DNA of 64,000 bases from Phoronis australis (GCA_002633005.1 NMRA01000272.1:1-64000); one strand, 5' to 3'; positions 1-11,663 are shown, counted from the first letter of the stretch. Translations and numbers: made by a program. The notes: a model not told the origin generated them from the sequence alone.

Positions 1-385
1 TTAGAGCCTAGTATAGGTTTGTGGAATGGCTGGGTGTATTCCGTAAAGTTCTAGAATGTGCTTTAGGTGGTGAAAACGTCTAGAACATTATACAAGAATA
101 TAAATAGTCAGGCACGGGTTTGTAACAGTTCATTAAAGATAGTTGAAAATCACTTGAAATTAAAGAGAATTACAAAACAGCTACAGCTGAGTTGTTGAAA
201 GTATCTTAAAAGTTCGTCACAAGTCAAAGCTGGAGCATGAAACAGACATTAGGTCGGACATTTTGTTTGAGTAGGCTTTTGAACGTACGTTCAAGGTTAA
301 TAAAGTGATAAACTCAAACCATTCTACTATCGCACCGGTCAGTAACCACCTCCGCCAACCCACACACGAGGAGAAATGCGATAAT
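1..385 (+). repeat. 5' LTR (left end outside window)
   Basis: This segment is similar to 4,283-4,464 joined to 8,905-9,130. Shared landmarks are the GTTGAAAATCA block, a TTAATAAAGTGAT block and the ACCGGTC-GTAACCACCT block. It has a TATAAATA box at 99-106 and an AATAAA polyadenylation signal at 299-304, as expected of an LTR. The end near 385 is approximate. Confidence 0.7.
99..106 (+). promoter_or_regulatory. TATA box of the 5' LTR
   Basis: TATAAATA lies about 195 bases upstream of the LTR AATAAA signal, consistent with a U3 promoter. The equivalent site in the 3' LTR copy has decayed. Confidence 0.5.
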
Positions 386-501
386 TGGAGAGCAAGCCAG
401 GACTGACGGTAATAAGGTGTGATAATGCGGACTATTAGAATTAGCGACTTATTATGGAGACAAGATCTCAACTAAGAGATCTCATGGCTTCTTGACAAAA
501 A

Positions 502-963
502 ATGTGTTGGCAGGGAGACGACCTCAGACAGGTTGTTGAGAAACAAGAATCTGAGGCCTTTGCTGAGGCCGAGGTGAGAAAACAAGCCCGTGAGGCCTAT
601 AACAGAAGGCAAGACTGCGATCCCGAACAACAGATGAAGAGAGAAAGAACGAGACACGAGAGGGTGCAAGCAGCACTAGAAGCTGAGAGTAACCGTTTGA
701 GGACAACTGGTAGCATGAAACTGAAGCTACCCAAGTTTGACACAAAGCAGGATGATATGGACAACTTTATGGAAAGGTTTGGAAGATACATGTACGCCGA
801 AAGCCAAGGTTGGGCACAGAGTGAATGGGCAATCAATATATGTCCCCTGTTAACGTTTAAGGGCCTGAAGGTTTTCATTAGCTTCCTGGTGGCTGATGCA
901 CTACACTATTCTACACTCAAAAGATCGTTGCTGAAGCGGTTTGAACTCTCTGGGAAGCGGTGA
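502..963 (+). pseudogene. gag-like fragment of the LTR element
   Basis: An open stretch of about 150 codons has a charged, coiled-coil-like N-terminal half rich in Glu, Arg and Gln. A KLPKFD motif follows, then an F-x-ERFGRYM segment typical of the capsid region of metazoan Ty3/gypsy gag proteins. It sits just after the 5' LTR and upstream of the protease. There is no convincing start codon, and the frame closes before any zinc knuckle, so it is a fragment. The family assignment rests on motif and position only. Confidence 0.6.
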
Positions 964-1413
964 CTGAGAGGGGCGAGGCTGCTAAACAGTTTGTGGCCTG
1001 CATATAACGATACGTAAACAGGTGGTTTGACATTTCCGACTGTGGCAAAGATTTTGCGGAGTTGAGAGACCTATAAGTAAGTGAGCAGTACGTGACCACC
1101 TGTGATTGAGACTTGGCCTTGATAATGCTAGAGTGTGCATCCAAGTCTGTTCCCGAAAATGGTTGGCTTGGCAGAGAGATATATTGAGGTTCATGGAGTA
1201 ACAACAAGCACTCAGTCGTCAATGAAAAAGTCCCAAGAACCAAAAGTCAAGTCAGACACCCATAGAGACTTTCGGAAACAGACTCATATGAAGCACCACC
1301 GAAACTCAGCGGCAGTCAACCGCCAAAGTTCCCAGAGTGGAGAGAGGGAGTCAGTGAAGCATGCTAACCCTGAACACACCTTCAAATGAAAGCTGCGTCT
1401 GAAGGAAGGGTAT

Positions 1414-1660
1414 GTGGGCACGACGAAAGTCTCATTGTTGAGAGACACAAGCTGCACAGCTGTTACAGTTCGATGCAGTGTAGTCAAACCATGTGATCCG
1501 ACTAGCCGGAGGTGGTCATGCGAGTTGGCGGATTCAACCAAGAGATGGCTGCCTGTCAGCAAGATCAACATAAAAACACCGTACTACACAGTGTTTGCGA
1601 TGTGTGTGAAGTGGCCAATGGCCAGCTGATTATCGGGGTCGTACATGGAGCCTGGGGACC
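1414..1660 (+). pseudogene. Retroviral-type aspartic protease fragment
   Basis: The translation begins GTTKVSLLRDTSCTAVTVR, matching the LRDTGC-type active site of Ty3/gypsy proteases. Asp-Thr-Gly has become Asp-Thr-Ser. An INIKTPYYT segment follows, then, after an in-frame stop, LIIG, the flap-side motif of the same family. The changed active site and the stop indicate a dead copy. It lies between gag and integrase. Confidence 0.6.
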
Positions 1661-2039
1661 CAGGGGATGTTGAGCGACAGCAGACGGCAGCTAGAGTCAA
1701 CAAAGTTGGTTCAGGCAATAGCTTGGAGGAGGGTCCGAAAGATGGCTCACAAGTGGGTTCTACTACTCAAGAGAAAAAAAAACAGTGACCACAGCTCCAG
1801 AGGGAGAGAAGATGATCGACATGTCTTTCATGCTGATAAATCCAACAACGGAGTGGTAGCAGTAACTACCAGGGCGTAGGCACAGCGACAAAAAAGCGAA
1901 CAATAAGCCGTTAGCTACATGTTCGACCATAGAGAAGGAGGGACCAAAGCAGTTCCAGGATGAAGATTCATCAGCGAAAAAGCCGTGGGAGGAAGCTGAA
2001 GTCAAATTTCAACGACAAACCACAGGTAAGGGATCGTAC

Positions 2040-2710
2040 GTGATGGAAGGCCAGCAAGGAGTACTCTATCAATTATATCGGTTGTTTAAGAATAAGGATG
2101 GTGTAGAGGTGAATCAAGTTGTCGTGCCAAGCAGCTTACTGAAGTCCATGATGGGGCACCCCAATGAGCCCATACTTGGTGGACACCTGGGCGTTAGGAA
2201 GACAACTGACCGCATCACTAGCAAATTCCATTGGCCACGAATGACATAATAGATGACCTGATTCAGCAGATCATGTCACATTTGCGAGAAGACAATCCCG
2301 AAAAGTCGAGTTACCAAAGTACCGCTAGGAGAGAAACGCTTGACGGTGGAGCCTTTCAAAACGATCGCTATTGATCTGATTGGCCCTATAGCTCCAGCTT
2401 CCACTAAGGGAATATGTATATTCGCACGCTGGTAGATTTTACAACCAGGCACCCGGAAGCAGTGCCGCTACAGAAGATGGGGACAGACCGTGTAACTGAG
2501 GCATTGTTAGAGGTCTTCAGTAGAGTATGGCTCCCACGAGAGATCCTGAATAATCGTGCAACGCAGTTCACGCCGGAAGTGATGAAGGAGACCAGCAGGC
2601 TTGTGAGTGCATATAAGGTGTATACAACCCCTTGCAATCCACGCTGTAACGGGCTCTGTGAAAGAATCAAATGTGTACTAAATGCCCAGATGAAATCGGC
2701 GCAGGGTTAA
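2040..2710 (+). pseudogene. Integrase (zinc-binding and core), disrupted
   Basis: The first part (2,040-2,330) has the integrase H2C2 zinc-binding pattern: GHPNEP, GGHLG and, after a stop, CHICEKT. The core begins near 2,360 with an IDLIGP segment carrying the first catalytic Asp. After a frame change, the second acidic position reads ILNNRATQFT, where active enzymes have an SDRG-type sequence, so that Asp is lost. A CNGLCERI segment carries the final Glu. Two frame breaks and the lost Asp make it inactive. It lies upstream of RT, which is the unusual pol order. Confidence 0.75.
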
Positions 2711-2833
2711 TAAAGATTTGTGAGACTACCGATACGACCCTTCTTGATGAAGGCGATTTAGAGCGTCAGCCGGAGGTTCACAACGAAACCTTCAAGGACA
2801 TTAAGCTGATAGATTTGTTGTGGCCAAGATAGC

Positions 2834-3890
2834 GTGAACAGGCATTACGACTCCTATATGACTACCGCGGTATCTTCACCAATCATACTGGAGAGTCCGA
2901 TTTGGCCAGTCACCGAGTTGACGACAGAAGAACCAATAAGAGTGAGAACTCGTCAGATGCCGTATACTACTCAGGTCCAAGTGAAGAACGAAGTACAGGA
3001 GATGTTAAAGATGAACACTACTGAACCTTCCCCTTCGCCTTACAGCTGTCATGTAGTGTTGGTGGCTAAAACGGACGGTACCACAAGACTCTGTGTTGAT
3101 TACCGGTGGCTGAATGCAGTGACCAAACGTTTCTTCTCGAAGTTCGACTTCAAGAAGGGCTACTCCCACGGATGATGCGCGTAAAGAGAAAACAGCATTC
3201 GTGATGCCAGGAGACTGTTACCATTTCCGCATGTGAACTCATCGGCCACGTTCAACAGGATGATGACGAGGATGTTAACAGGCTCAGGAAATATCGAGCA
3301 ATATGTCGACGATGCGTTACTCTACACTGTCCCCTTGGAAGAATATCTTCATACACCGAGAGACTTGTTTCAGAACGTAAAACAAGCAGGTTTCACACAA
3401 AAATCGTGCAGCATTGGTTATCTGGAGATGGAGTTTCTTCGACACAAGGTTGGAATGAGCTAGAGGTCCTTGGACGATCAAGTGCTTATGGGAATCCAGA
3501 ACTCATCAACGCCTTATACCAAGATTGAAGTACAGTAATTCATAGGGCTCACAAGGTACTATAAGAAGTCTGTACCTAACTATGCACAGGTAGCTACAGT
3601 GTTGATAGATTAACTGCAGAATGGCCAGCCGGAGAAAGTCGTGTGTACCGATAGGCATGACCAAGCATTCAAGAAGCGAACGCAAGCGCTTGGAAATAGT
3701 CCGAACCTAATAGTACCAGACTTCACCCAGAGATTCATCGTCAGGACGGATCCATCAAATGATGGTTCAGGGTCAGTCTTACTGTAGGAGTTTGACGATA
3801 GGACATTCTCTATTGTGCACGAGAGCCGGAAGCTTATAGAAAGCAAGCGACATTATTTCACAGAAGAGAAGGAGTGTTTGGTCTGAATTC
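2834..3890 (+). pseudogene. Reverse transcriptase and RNase H, disrupted
   Basis: The first frame (2,834-3,175) carries a pre-RT segment, then LVAKTDGTTRLCVDYRWLN and KFDFKKGY, which are RT fingers/palm motifs. The second (3,233-3,463) has FNRMM and the catalytic YVDD. Between them the palm is shortened. Near 3,630-3,890 a third stretch reads as a degraded RNase H start, with FIVRTDPSND and SVLL followed by a stop. Stops and frame changes break it at several points. RT lies downstream of integrase. Confidence 0.75.
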
Positions 3891-4109
3891 GTTTGTAAAT
3901 ATTCAGCGTTGTAAGATTGAAAGCCCCAATAGCGTGGCAGAATTATAAATTCCACGTGGGGAATATCCCGGGTAAATCTAAAGTCGATGCAGACTACTGA
4001 AGTCTACTAGCAGAACCAAGTCATTGAGCACTGAAGACAACGAGACAGAAGCAGAACACAATATATGTGTGCCAGATGTTGAACTAGAAAATTAAAGAGT
4101 AATTTTCTC

Positions 4110-4464
4110 TTTGACAGGGGTGTACTAACAGCAATCTTAATTTAATTATTTTGTTCTGTTGTCCTGTGTGTGTTCTAGAAGATCATAATTGATTAGCATG
4201 ATCTCAGAGATCAGCGATGAAGTAATTTCTTTACAATAGAATAGTGTGGAACATTCTAGTGATTAATGTTTTCTAGAACATTTTACATCCTGGAATTGGT
4301 TTGTACAATGATTGGGTAGATTGCGGAAGGTTGGTTCTAGAATGTACATGGTGAAAAGTTGCAGAAAATGATATGAGACTACAAACATGCTGTCACGGAT
4401 GGGTAACAGTTAGAGATAGTTGAAAATCAGTTGATGTTAAAGAGAATTACACGACAGTTACGAA
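4110..4464 (+). repeat. 3' LTR, left part
   Basis: From about 4,283 this matches the 5' LTR from base 1, including TTCTAGAATGT, GTAACAGTT and GTTGAAAATCA. The U3 start near 4,110 is estimated because the matching 5' part lies outside the window. The match stops abruptly at about 4,464, where a nested transposon begins. Confidence 0.65.
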
Positions 4465-6239
4465 AAATTCCATATAAAAACCAGATGGTGGGCTATATAT
4501 GCAAAATCACCAATTTTTTTGAAACTTAGCACATCAGCTGGCCTTGTCAAAAGAAACCTGAGCCTGAATTTTTAAAAGTTTCCGAGTTTTTTTTAATCCT
4601 TTTTACGACCACTTTGTACTTTTTCCGAAAAATAGCAAAAAATAGTACTTGGAAGTAGGTAACTTTTTGTCAGCAACAACACATCATCGCTTCACGCTAT
4701 AGAAAAAAATAACTGTATAGCAGAAAGAAGAAAGAATAACGTACAAGAAAAACTAGTTCGGGTGGATTTTTGATTTTTTATGTCCTCCCATTTTAGCCTA
4801 CAAAAATATCATTTTCACTGCTTATTATTAAGGCCATTTTTACGCATTTTTATCACTCTCCCAAATCTATATCGGATTCTTTTGGAACATGAGTTAACTT
4901 CCATCTGTTACTGCTGTCTTTGTTCAGCCCAAAGCAAGAATAAAAAATCTTGTCTCTTTCATAGTTTTTGTGCTGTCAGTTTTTTACATAACTCACTTAC
5001 ACACTTTTCTGCCAATCTGTGACTGTCAGTTTGTTTAAAAGACTCCAGGAGGCGCTACTCGATTGTGCAATTATATATCGACCAAGCAACGGTCTCAGGA
5101 CCAAGATGCCAAATAGAACAAATACCATTCGTTTTGCTACATTAGTGACGAAGGAGATCATGGGAAGCTGTATGAGAGATTTTTTCTTCGCGGATTTTCA
5201 GTTTTGCTGGTGCAAAAATAAAAATTTGTTATAGGATTACAGAAATCAAAAAAGTCAATTTTAATGTACTTAAGTTAATAATACAACCACATCACCATCT
5301 CATACTTAAGAGAAGCACTTTTTATTCTTAATAAGGGTGCCCATTACCCATTGCTTGGCCAGTTTTCAAACACCGTAACTGACTAAGAATCCCACGCACT
5401 GCCTGCAGTGCATGCTGGTCCATTTTCAGACCTCCTGGACAAATCCCTGTATATGCGCATGAAAAAGTACTCTAAAACTAATAGCAAAGTTCATACTAAA
5501 ACTAATCAAGACCTTCGAGAACACACGTGAAAAGAGGACGGTGGATACCAGGAGAAGTGTCGTGTTATTGGACATACAAAGTGTCACGCAATGCTTCTTT
5601 TACTACACAAAAGCGGCCGAGCATGGTGGCAGTGCACCAGTGCAATTTCAGAAAAATAACAGGTACGGATATTTACGATTGAAAGCATAATACTTTCAGT
5701 GATATCCACGATACCGGCTTTCCAAACCAGTATTTAAGCAATTGGGTGTTGTTGCGACTTACCAGCTAAAAGTTTCACAATATGTAAATTCCGGTCATGC
5801 GGCGGACTCAAAACCACAGTTTCTTGAAGGTATGCTAGGTTTAGTGTATGATGCATTTCTACACAAAACTTGAAAAAACTGCATTCTGTTTGAAGAAAAC
5901 AAGAGCTACTGAAACACAAAGACTTTTTATTTTGCTGAGTACACATGTCTAAGATAGACGTTTCTCAAAATTAGATACAGTGTAATCACTCCTATAAAAA
6001 TCTCAGTAGTTTCAAGAGAATAAATCATGTAAAAAGTATGCTTTACGAGTCTCAAACTGAACATAAAACAAAAACGCTAGTAAAAAGTGACAGAAGATTT
6101 CAATGTTGACCATCAGTGGCTTGGATTATTTTCCCCAAACAGCCACCAGTCAAATCTCTCCCCCATGGAAGCCCCTAATTTGCGTCATCTTCCATTTTTT
6201 TCCAATTTCGCTCAGGGTGGACGCCAGTCCCCTAGCTAA

Positions 6240-7113
6240 GATAATGATGACCACAACAATATCGTAAGAATAGACAACAAATAAAACATTTTCATAATTT
6301 CCTACAGTTTATGATGATAACTCATTCATGATCGACTTCAAGCTCCAACTCATTCATTGAGGCAAACTCGTGGGGAGCAGCAGCATCAGCATCTTCAATA
6401 TTCTGAATATTTCCGATTCGAGACGCGGGAACCATACGGGAAAAATTCCAGCAATCTGCTACTCCGACAGCCATTCTTCAAAGGAGAAAACTTTTCTTTG
6501 CTTATTCCTGGCTTCTCGCATCATCTTTACAACCTCAGCTGGCTGTTGTTTTCTGCCTGACTGTTCACCTTCAGAAAATATATCACTGGGTTAAGTCTTT
6601 ACCTTCTCAGAGAAGCAGACCACTTTTCTAGTACTTTTCAGGGCCCAGTCCTGCGGCGACTTGATCAACAACGTAAACGGCAGACAACTCAGGTGATGAT
6701 ACAGCTGTGGTAGTAGATAAAATCTCAGCTTGTCTTGAAATATGGTCGAACTGAGTCTCGTTCTGGAGGGATGATGAATGAGCACCAACATCCAAATGCT
6801 CATTTAGCTCAGCATCTGTAGGAAAGGATTTCGAGCATCCATAGTGTGTGCATGTGAACTTCGTATGACGTTCACGGGATACACGCCCCGACTCAACCCT
6901 TGGAGCTGTAAAACACTCGACTGTTGCAAGGTCAAGACTTTTCAGAGGCAATAGTTTACATGACTTGTTGATGACAAGTTTTCCCTCCCCTACTCTATGG
7001 GCCTTCCATGCTCGAATGCCATCTGCGGAATACTCAAAGTTTGTCAGCAAACTTATCCCTGGGATACTGTGCTTGGGAAGGACCTTTGGGGCATTCACAC
7101 TACAGGACGACAC
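6240..7113 (-). pseudogene. Transposon-borne C2H2 zinc-finger protein, C-terminal half
   Basis: The minus-strand frame from 7,113 to 6,628 contains a C2H2-like finger: FTCTHYGC, SFPTDAELNEH and a second His six residues later. After a frame change near 6,680, the sequence continues with DWALKSTRK and FSEKVKT, then, past stops, VVKMMREARN and FSFEEWL. From memory, this architecture resembles a repeated family of uncharacterised proteins in marine invertebrate genomes, but I cannot name a characterised homologue. It is the only substantial coding remnant in the nested element besides 7,727-8,143. Frame breaks make it non-functional. Confidence 0.5.
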
Positions 7114-7726
7114 CTAACAGCCTTTGACACCTCCTCTAGACTCTAGTGCATGTTTCAGGTCGACTGCTTTTTGAACGTTGTTGCCTTCATTGACGAAGTA
7201 CTTGGCATGGGACTTCAAGGGTGCGATTTTCCTGTCACAGATGTCTTTTCCCTTCTGACTTTCACTGAANAACCTGTTTCGTCTCAACACGGTTATTATA
7301 TCAGTAGCTCCTTCAAAACATTTCTAGGGAGGGGGAAAATTTCCCCTTCACAAAGATAATGAAAATCATCCATAAGTACAAAATGGCTTCATTCAAAATG
7401 AAGGCTTGTGTGCAAAATCTACTAAGAGAAAAATAATGCATCACTGTCAAGCTTTTGTTGGGAAATGACAAGAAAAAGCCCATATATTAAGTGCACACTC
7501 CCTGTATCTTGTACTGTTACAGTAAATCAATATACTAAAAAGAGGTAAAGGCAACAACATTGTTCATCACTGGCTTTCTGTTATATTAGGCACATCTGAG
7601 AATTACTTTGTAACACCTTGAATACTAATTGAGGATTTATTTTTACCTGATGGCTTTCACCTTTCTTTGTGATACAAGCCACCACGTGCCGTGAGATCCT
7701 TTTTACCAAACCAGTCGGACTGTGCT

Positions 7727-8143
7727 TCACAGAAACTGATGGGTATGAACTTCATTGCAAAATCCATTACAACCAAAACTTGGTGTGGGGTGACAGATGA
7801 CATCAGATCCTGTTTTGCTTGTTCCTGGTTTATCCATCTGACAATATTCTGTGTGTTCGTGATAACAGCACATCAATTTTTGGTCTAAAACCAAGTCCAA
7901 ACTCATGCCGATTTGTAAAATATATAACGGCGCATTTCCATTGGGTTGCCAGTCCAACCTCCCATCTCCAGCTCTGGCAAGAATCAGCTGTAATTCCGAT
8001 ATACTTTCAAACTTCTGTAGCACTTTACACGACCTCAGATGACTTCTGACGTCTTTTACACTGCTAGCGAAGGCCACATTTACTCCGCAATCACACGTAT
8101 GTAACGAAAATTGACCAAATGTACAAGAAGAAAACTCCTCCAT
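7727..8143 (-). pseudogene. Transposon-borne protein, N-terminal part, unknown function
   Basis: An open minus-strand stretch of 138 codons is Cys/His-rich, with HTCDCGVNVAF, RSHLRSC and CCYHEHTEYC. Because it lies upstream, on the same strand, of the C2H2 fragment and within the same TIRs, it is probably the N-terminal part of the same protein. Intervening stops and a single N at 7,270 separate the two. No family is recognised. Confidence 0.35.
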
Positions 8144-8904
8144 ATTCTTTGCAGTGACAGGAAGTGCATGTAATCTCGAACCCTAAAGTACTATTGGTAA
8201 AGTTAAACAAAGAATGGAGTAATTTAGAAAATTGGGGTCTAAAAAGTTAAATTTAATTTTTTTGTGATATTGCATTGTTGATATTAGATTTTATATTTTA
8301 GGTGATATCTCTAAACTAAAAGAGTAGCCTCAACTCTCTTGTCAGTCAGAGTAAGGCCACATCACAAAAATGCCCAAATTCGAGGTCCACGTTTAGAACT
8401 AAATATGTAAGAGACAAGTTTTTTTAAAAGCAATTATCAAAGTTCAATCTTAGAAGTGTCTACAAAGAGAATTTCAACTTCAAATATATTCCGATATAGC
8501 AGGCAGGTTACGCAACATCTTGCCACTTGTGACTGGCCTGAAAAGTGGTCTCGGAGTTTTCTCCCCTGCTGGAAACTTAATTGTACCTATGAGTTGCAAA
8601 TTTCATTTTCTTACTAACCTTACATGAGTATTTATGACCATTAATGTCAAACTTTGTCACCAGTTTTCCAAGTCTGATTCTTTGCCGTTCAAAAAATGCA
8701 GTTTTACTGACATGAAAAAATGCAAAATATGACTTTATAGCCAAATAGGTCATATCTCGGTAACCAAAGGTCATTGACTGCAAATATTCCAGCAGTGTAC
8801 TTTGGGCCAGCATCCCAACACATGCACAAAGTATTAGTTCTGTATGAATTTTTGAGTATATAGTGATTTTTCATTTTCATATGGTTTTTATATGGAATCA
8901 TTCT

Positions 8905-9130
8905 TAAGTAGCTGAAAGTGGCTCATAAGTTCAGCACAAGTCAAGACTTCGTAGCACTAGATGGAGTGTGAACAGACATTATGTAGGATGTTCGTTTGAG
9001 TAACCTTGCGAAAGTACGGTCGAGATTAATAAAGTGATTAACACGAACCCGTCTTCAGTGCATCTTTGCACGGATAGCTATTTGGACCGGTCGGTAACCA
9101 CCTACGCCCACCCATACGCGGGGTAAAACG
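8905..9130 (+). repeat. 3' LTR, right part after the nested insertion
   Basis: Similarity to the 5' LTR resumes here: TTCAGCACAAGTCAA against TTCGTCACAAGTCAA, then GAACAGACATTA, TTAATAAAGTGAT (AATAAA at 9,028-9,033) and ACCGGTCGGTAACCACCT. It completes the LTR that stops at 4,464. Confidence 0.75.
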
Positions 9131-10175
9131 TGAGACATCAATGAAGAAAAGTGTCGACAAATCGCCGACCTCTTTGTGGTCGGCCCATCCTAAAATTCGA
9201 AATTAGCTGCCATGGTCTTCCGCTCAAATTCTAAGTCAGTCACGTGATACAACAACGATCATTTCCCATGAGTACATTGCAAACAAATTCCTGATTTTGT
9301 TTCTGCGGCAAACACCTCGCCATCCGTTTGAAGTGACAGTTACAGAGGTAAAAACAAAACGTCAAAAAAAAACACATCACATGAGAAAGTCCACATGGCG
9401 AATTTCTGTTGGAGTGTAGTACAATAGGTGTGTTCGCTTGTGAGTTCGCCGCTCTCGCTAGTACTAGACCTGTCAAGTAGCGAAGAAAGCAGCGGTCAAG
9501 TACGAAGCGCAAGAACAATTGCGAAGGACGGTTGTTGCACAAATTCATCCACAAAAACACCAGACCTGTCATTTTTATATGTTTCGTAAGGATCCAGAAA
9601 GGTAAGGAGTATTTGTTATTCAATAACGTGATACATTGCCTTCCATTTTGTATGTTGTGTTCACGGTTAGAAGACAAGTAGATTGCAATCCCGGTGCCAC
9701 TGTCGCCTGCAGTGTAGGCCTGGGATACTGCACAGCCGGGATGCCGGCGGAAGGACTATGATTAACAATGTAATCGTCATGTTTTTTTGGTTATTTGCAG
9801 TCACCCGAACGATCACAGAGACAATTTTTGAAAAAACACACCCATGACCATGGATCAACATGACCGGTGAAACGGCAGCAGACACAGCCACGAGTCTCCG
9901 TAAGAAAATGTTCATTATTTTAATGTGCCAGTTGGCCCAAAGTTAAGCAACGCCAGAGCGTTCATGAAAAAAAGCTAATTGTATGGGCCAATGATGCATA
10001 GCACGGTCCTAAAAGTATCCCTCGATAAACATTTGAGTCTTAATTTTTAGTTGACTTTGTCTCTATCACAGGCACAGTACGACTTGACTAGGTCTACTAT
10101 AGTGCAATGTAGTGTAGTGTATAGGCTACCAGTCTTCTATGAGCCTGGTGAGTGTGAGATTTGTGCCTGCGTCTC
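9131..10175. other. Unassigned intergenic stretch
   Basis: No gene or repeat is recognised. Open frames up to 145 codons occur on the minus strand (9,240-9,677) but lack domain-like patterns and read like chance frames. Confidence 0.4.
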
Positions 10176-10179
10176 TTAA

Positions 10180-10234
10180 AGGCGAAGGCAACCTTTTTCC
10201 ATGTCATTTTGAGCTAAAATAAGGTTGGTTGTTC
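10180..10234 (+). repeat. Left TIR of the Kolobok-like element
   Basis: It begins AGGCGAAGGCAACC after TTAA and ends near AAGGTTGGTTG. It is the inverse of 11,664-11,717 with a few mismatches. Confidence 0.85.
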
Positions 10235-10290
10235 TACTTCGGTTGTGTTGAGTTCCGTCGTCGTTTGCTTTCATTTACTAGTCAGTCAAC

Positions 10291-11090
10291 ATGCCACACT
10301 GATGCTGCGTACCAGAATGTACTAATTATCGGCTCACGCGCGCTTTGGGAGTACCTTTGCATCGCTTTGCGATGGATGACAAACTTCGCCGTACTTGGCT
10401 CGTTCGTGTGAAGAACGCAGCATTACCCGTCCACGCAACGTACAAAGCAGTGGAGAATTACCGTGTGTGTGACAAGCACTTTCTGCCGTCCGATTACGAA
10501 AGGGATTTGAACGCTGAACTGATGAAGGTCCCTGCGAAACAACGTCTGAAGAAGGATGCCATTCTGTCTGTGTTGATTCCCGGCAGTGCCCTGTCGCCAC
10601 CCCCGAGAAGTGCGTTTTTGAAGCGAGAAGCCTCGCGAGCTGTGGCCAGTACAGTGACTGGAGCCAGTGGAGGCACTTCATCTGCTGTCACCCCGGCCTC
10701 CGAACGTACCCCAGAGCGTGCAATTCCTAGAACCGGTAGTGATTCGCCCTGTGCTGTTTTCTCCAGCCTAGAGCCTCTAAGCAGCCCTGCAGCGGTATTG
10801 AGTAGTGGGAGTTATTACAGGCTCAGTTCGACACCCAGTGAAGAGGACAGTTCGTCGTCCATTGAACAGATCGGTGAGCCAAACTTTGATAAGTTTATTG
10901 TGGACTTGTCTAAAGTGTTGGAGCTATTTAGAAGGTGCCAGGTGTGTGGCGAGGGAGTCACACGACATGGTGTAAGCAGTTTGGGTGCTCAGGTCACCAT
11001 CCAGTGGGAGTGTGTCGCGGGACACTCTGGCAAGTGGGACAGTTGTTCCTCTGTCCGTGGTATGCCGGAGGTCCACTTAACCATGTCCAG
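10291..11090 (+). pseudogene. THAP-domain Kolobok-type transposase, N-terminal part
   Basis: Reading from ATG at 10,291 gives Met-Pro-His, a TGA at 10,300-10,302, then CCVPECTN, LHRFAMDD and RVCDKHF. The Cys pair and the CDKH box are the zinc ligands of a THAP DNA-binding domain. A Ser/Pro-rich linker follows, then a second metal-binding pattern: RRCQVCGEG, WECVAGHSGKWDS and GMPEVHLTMSSS. That pattern matches the region preceding the catalytic domain of Kolobok transposases. The catalytic part is missing, because the homologous frame ends at the junction near 11,090 although the frame stays open to 11,298. The early TGA makes the full N-terminus untranslatable as it stands. Confidence 0.75.
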
Positions 11091-11384
11091 TAGTGGCTTG
11101 GCCTCGTCGAACTCTGAACAGCACAAGCATTCCATTGAGGTAGGCATAACAACGCACACAGTGCATTTGCACCAAGATGTGTCACCACGTCTGTCCTCAG
11201 TAGCCGCCTCGTTTCTCTCAACAGCTGCCTGTGCCTGTGCGTACTCTGCCACGTTATACTCGGGCTCAAACATGTACCCACCCACTGAATGTCCGTGAAA
11301 AAATTCCTCGTCACCACTGCTGTGAACAAGGTCTCCGTCACTCACACTACTGTCACTGTGATACGGGTCACCGACTCCAGCCAT
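11090..11384 (-). pseudogene. P2X7 ballast-like zinc-binding fragment, second Kolobok gene
   Basis: The minus-strand frame starts with Met at 11,384, just inside the right TIR. It encodes an acidic Ser/Asp-rich leader (DSSVSDGD, SSGDEEFF). Around residues 68-95 comes WCKCTVCVVMPTSMECLCCSEF. The spacing W-C-x-C-x2-C-x-x-M-x4-E-C-x-CC resembles the zinc-binding cytoplasmic ballast domain of P2X7 receptors and related invertebrate proteins. It is cut off where it meets the converging transposase fragment. The P2X7-like call is from memory of the motif. No channel domain is present. Confidence 0.6.
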
Positions 11385-11663
11385 TTTCAGCTTATAACAC
11401 TCTAAACAATCCCTAAATCCAACGTAGTTGAGTTCTCTACTAACCTATCTTGCCGCAGAATACTCGCCGATGGAAAGTGGTGGCGACAATTGTTGAAAAA
11501 CAGCACAAAACAGAAGTAGAATAGAACAGATTCGCACGTAAAGTCAACGCAAAACCAAGTGGCGGGAAACGCTTGCCTCCTAAAACGTCACTTCCGGAGC
11601 AGCGGACGAGTAATTTATAAAATCACGCAAAGCTGTAATTAAGTGGAAAATATGTCTAGAATA

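Larger units (their letters stand above)
4467..8898 (-). mobile_element. Nested 4.4 kb DNA transposon with 17-bp TIRs
   Basis: ATTCCATATAAAAACCA at 4,467-4,483 is exactly inverted at 8,882-8,898. These ends lie where the 3' LTR of the host element is broken, and LTR sequence resumes beyond 8,905, so this is a clean nested insertion. The interior carries minus-strand remnants of a C2H2-containing protein. No target-site duplication is obvious, since the flanks differ. I cannot assign a superfamily: no DDE catalytic motif was recognised. Bases 4,500-6,240 show no coding sequence I can support. Confidence 0.75.
1..9130 (+). mobile_element. Decayed Ty3/gypsy-like LTR retrotransposon, INT before RT
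   Basis: Remnants of gag, aspartic protease, integrase, reverse transcriptase with YVDD, and RNase H occur in that order on the + strand, between diverged LTR copies. The 5' LTR is cut by the window edge. The 3' LTR is interrupted by a nested DNA transposon and resumes at about 8,905. The pol order with integrase ahead of RT is that of Gmr1-type Ty3/gypsy elements, not the usual RT-RH-INT order. All domains carry stops and frame changes, so the element is inactive. The right boundary near 9,130 is where similarity between the two LTR ends fades. Confidence 0.8.

Noticed and set aside
9240-9677. 145-codon minus-strand frame
   Set aside because: Composition is irregular, no motif is present and no neighbouring TE or exon supports it.
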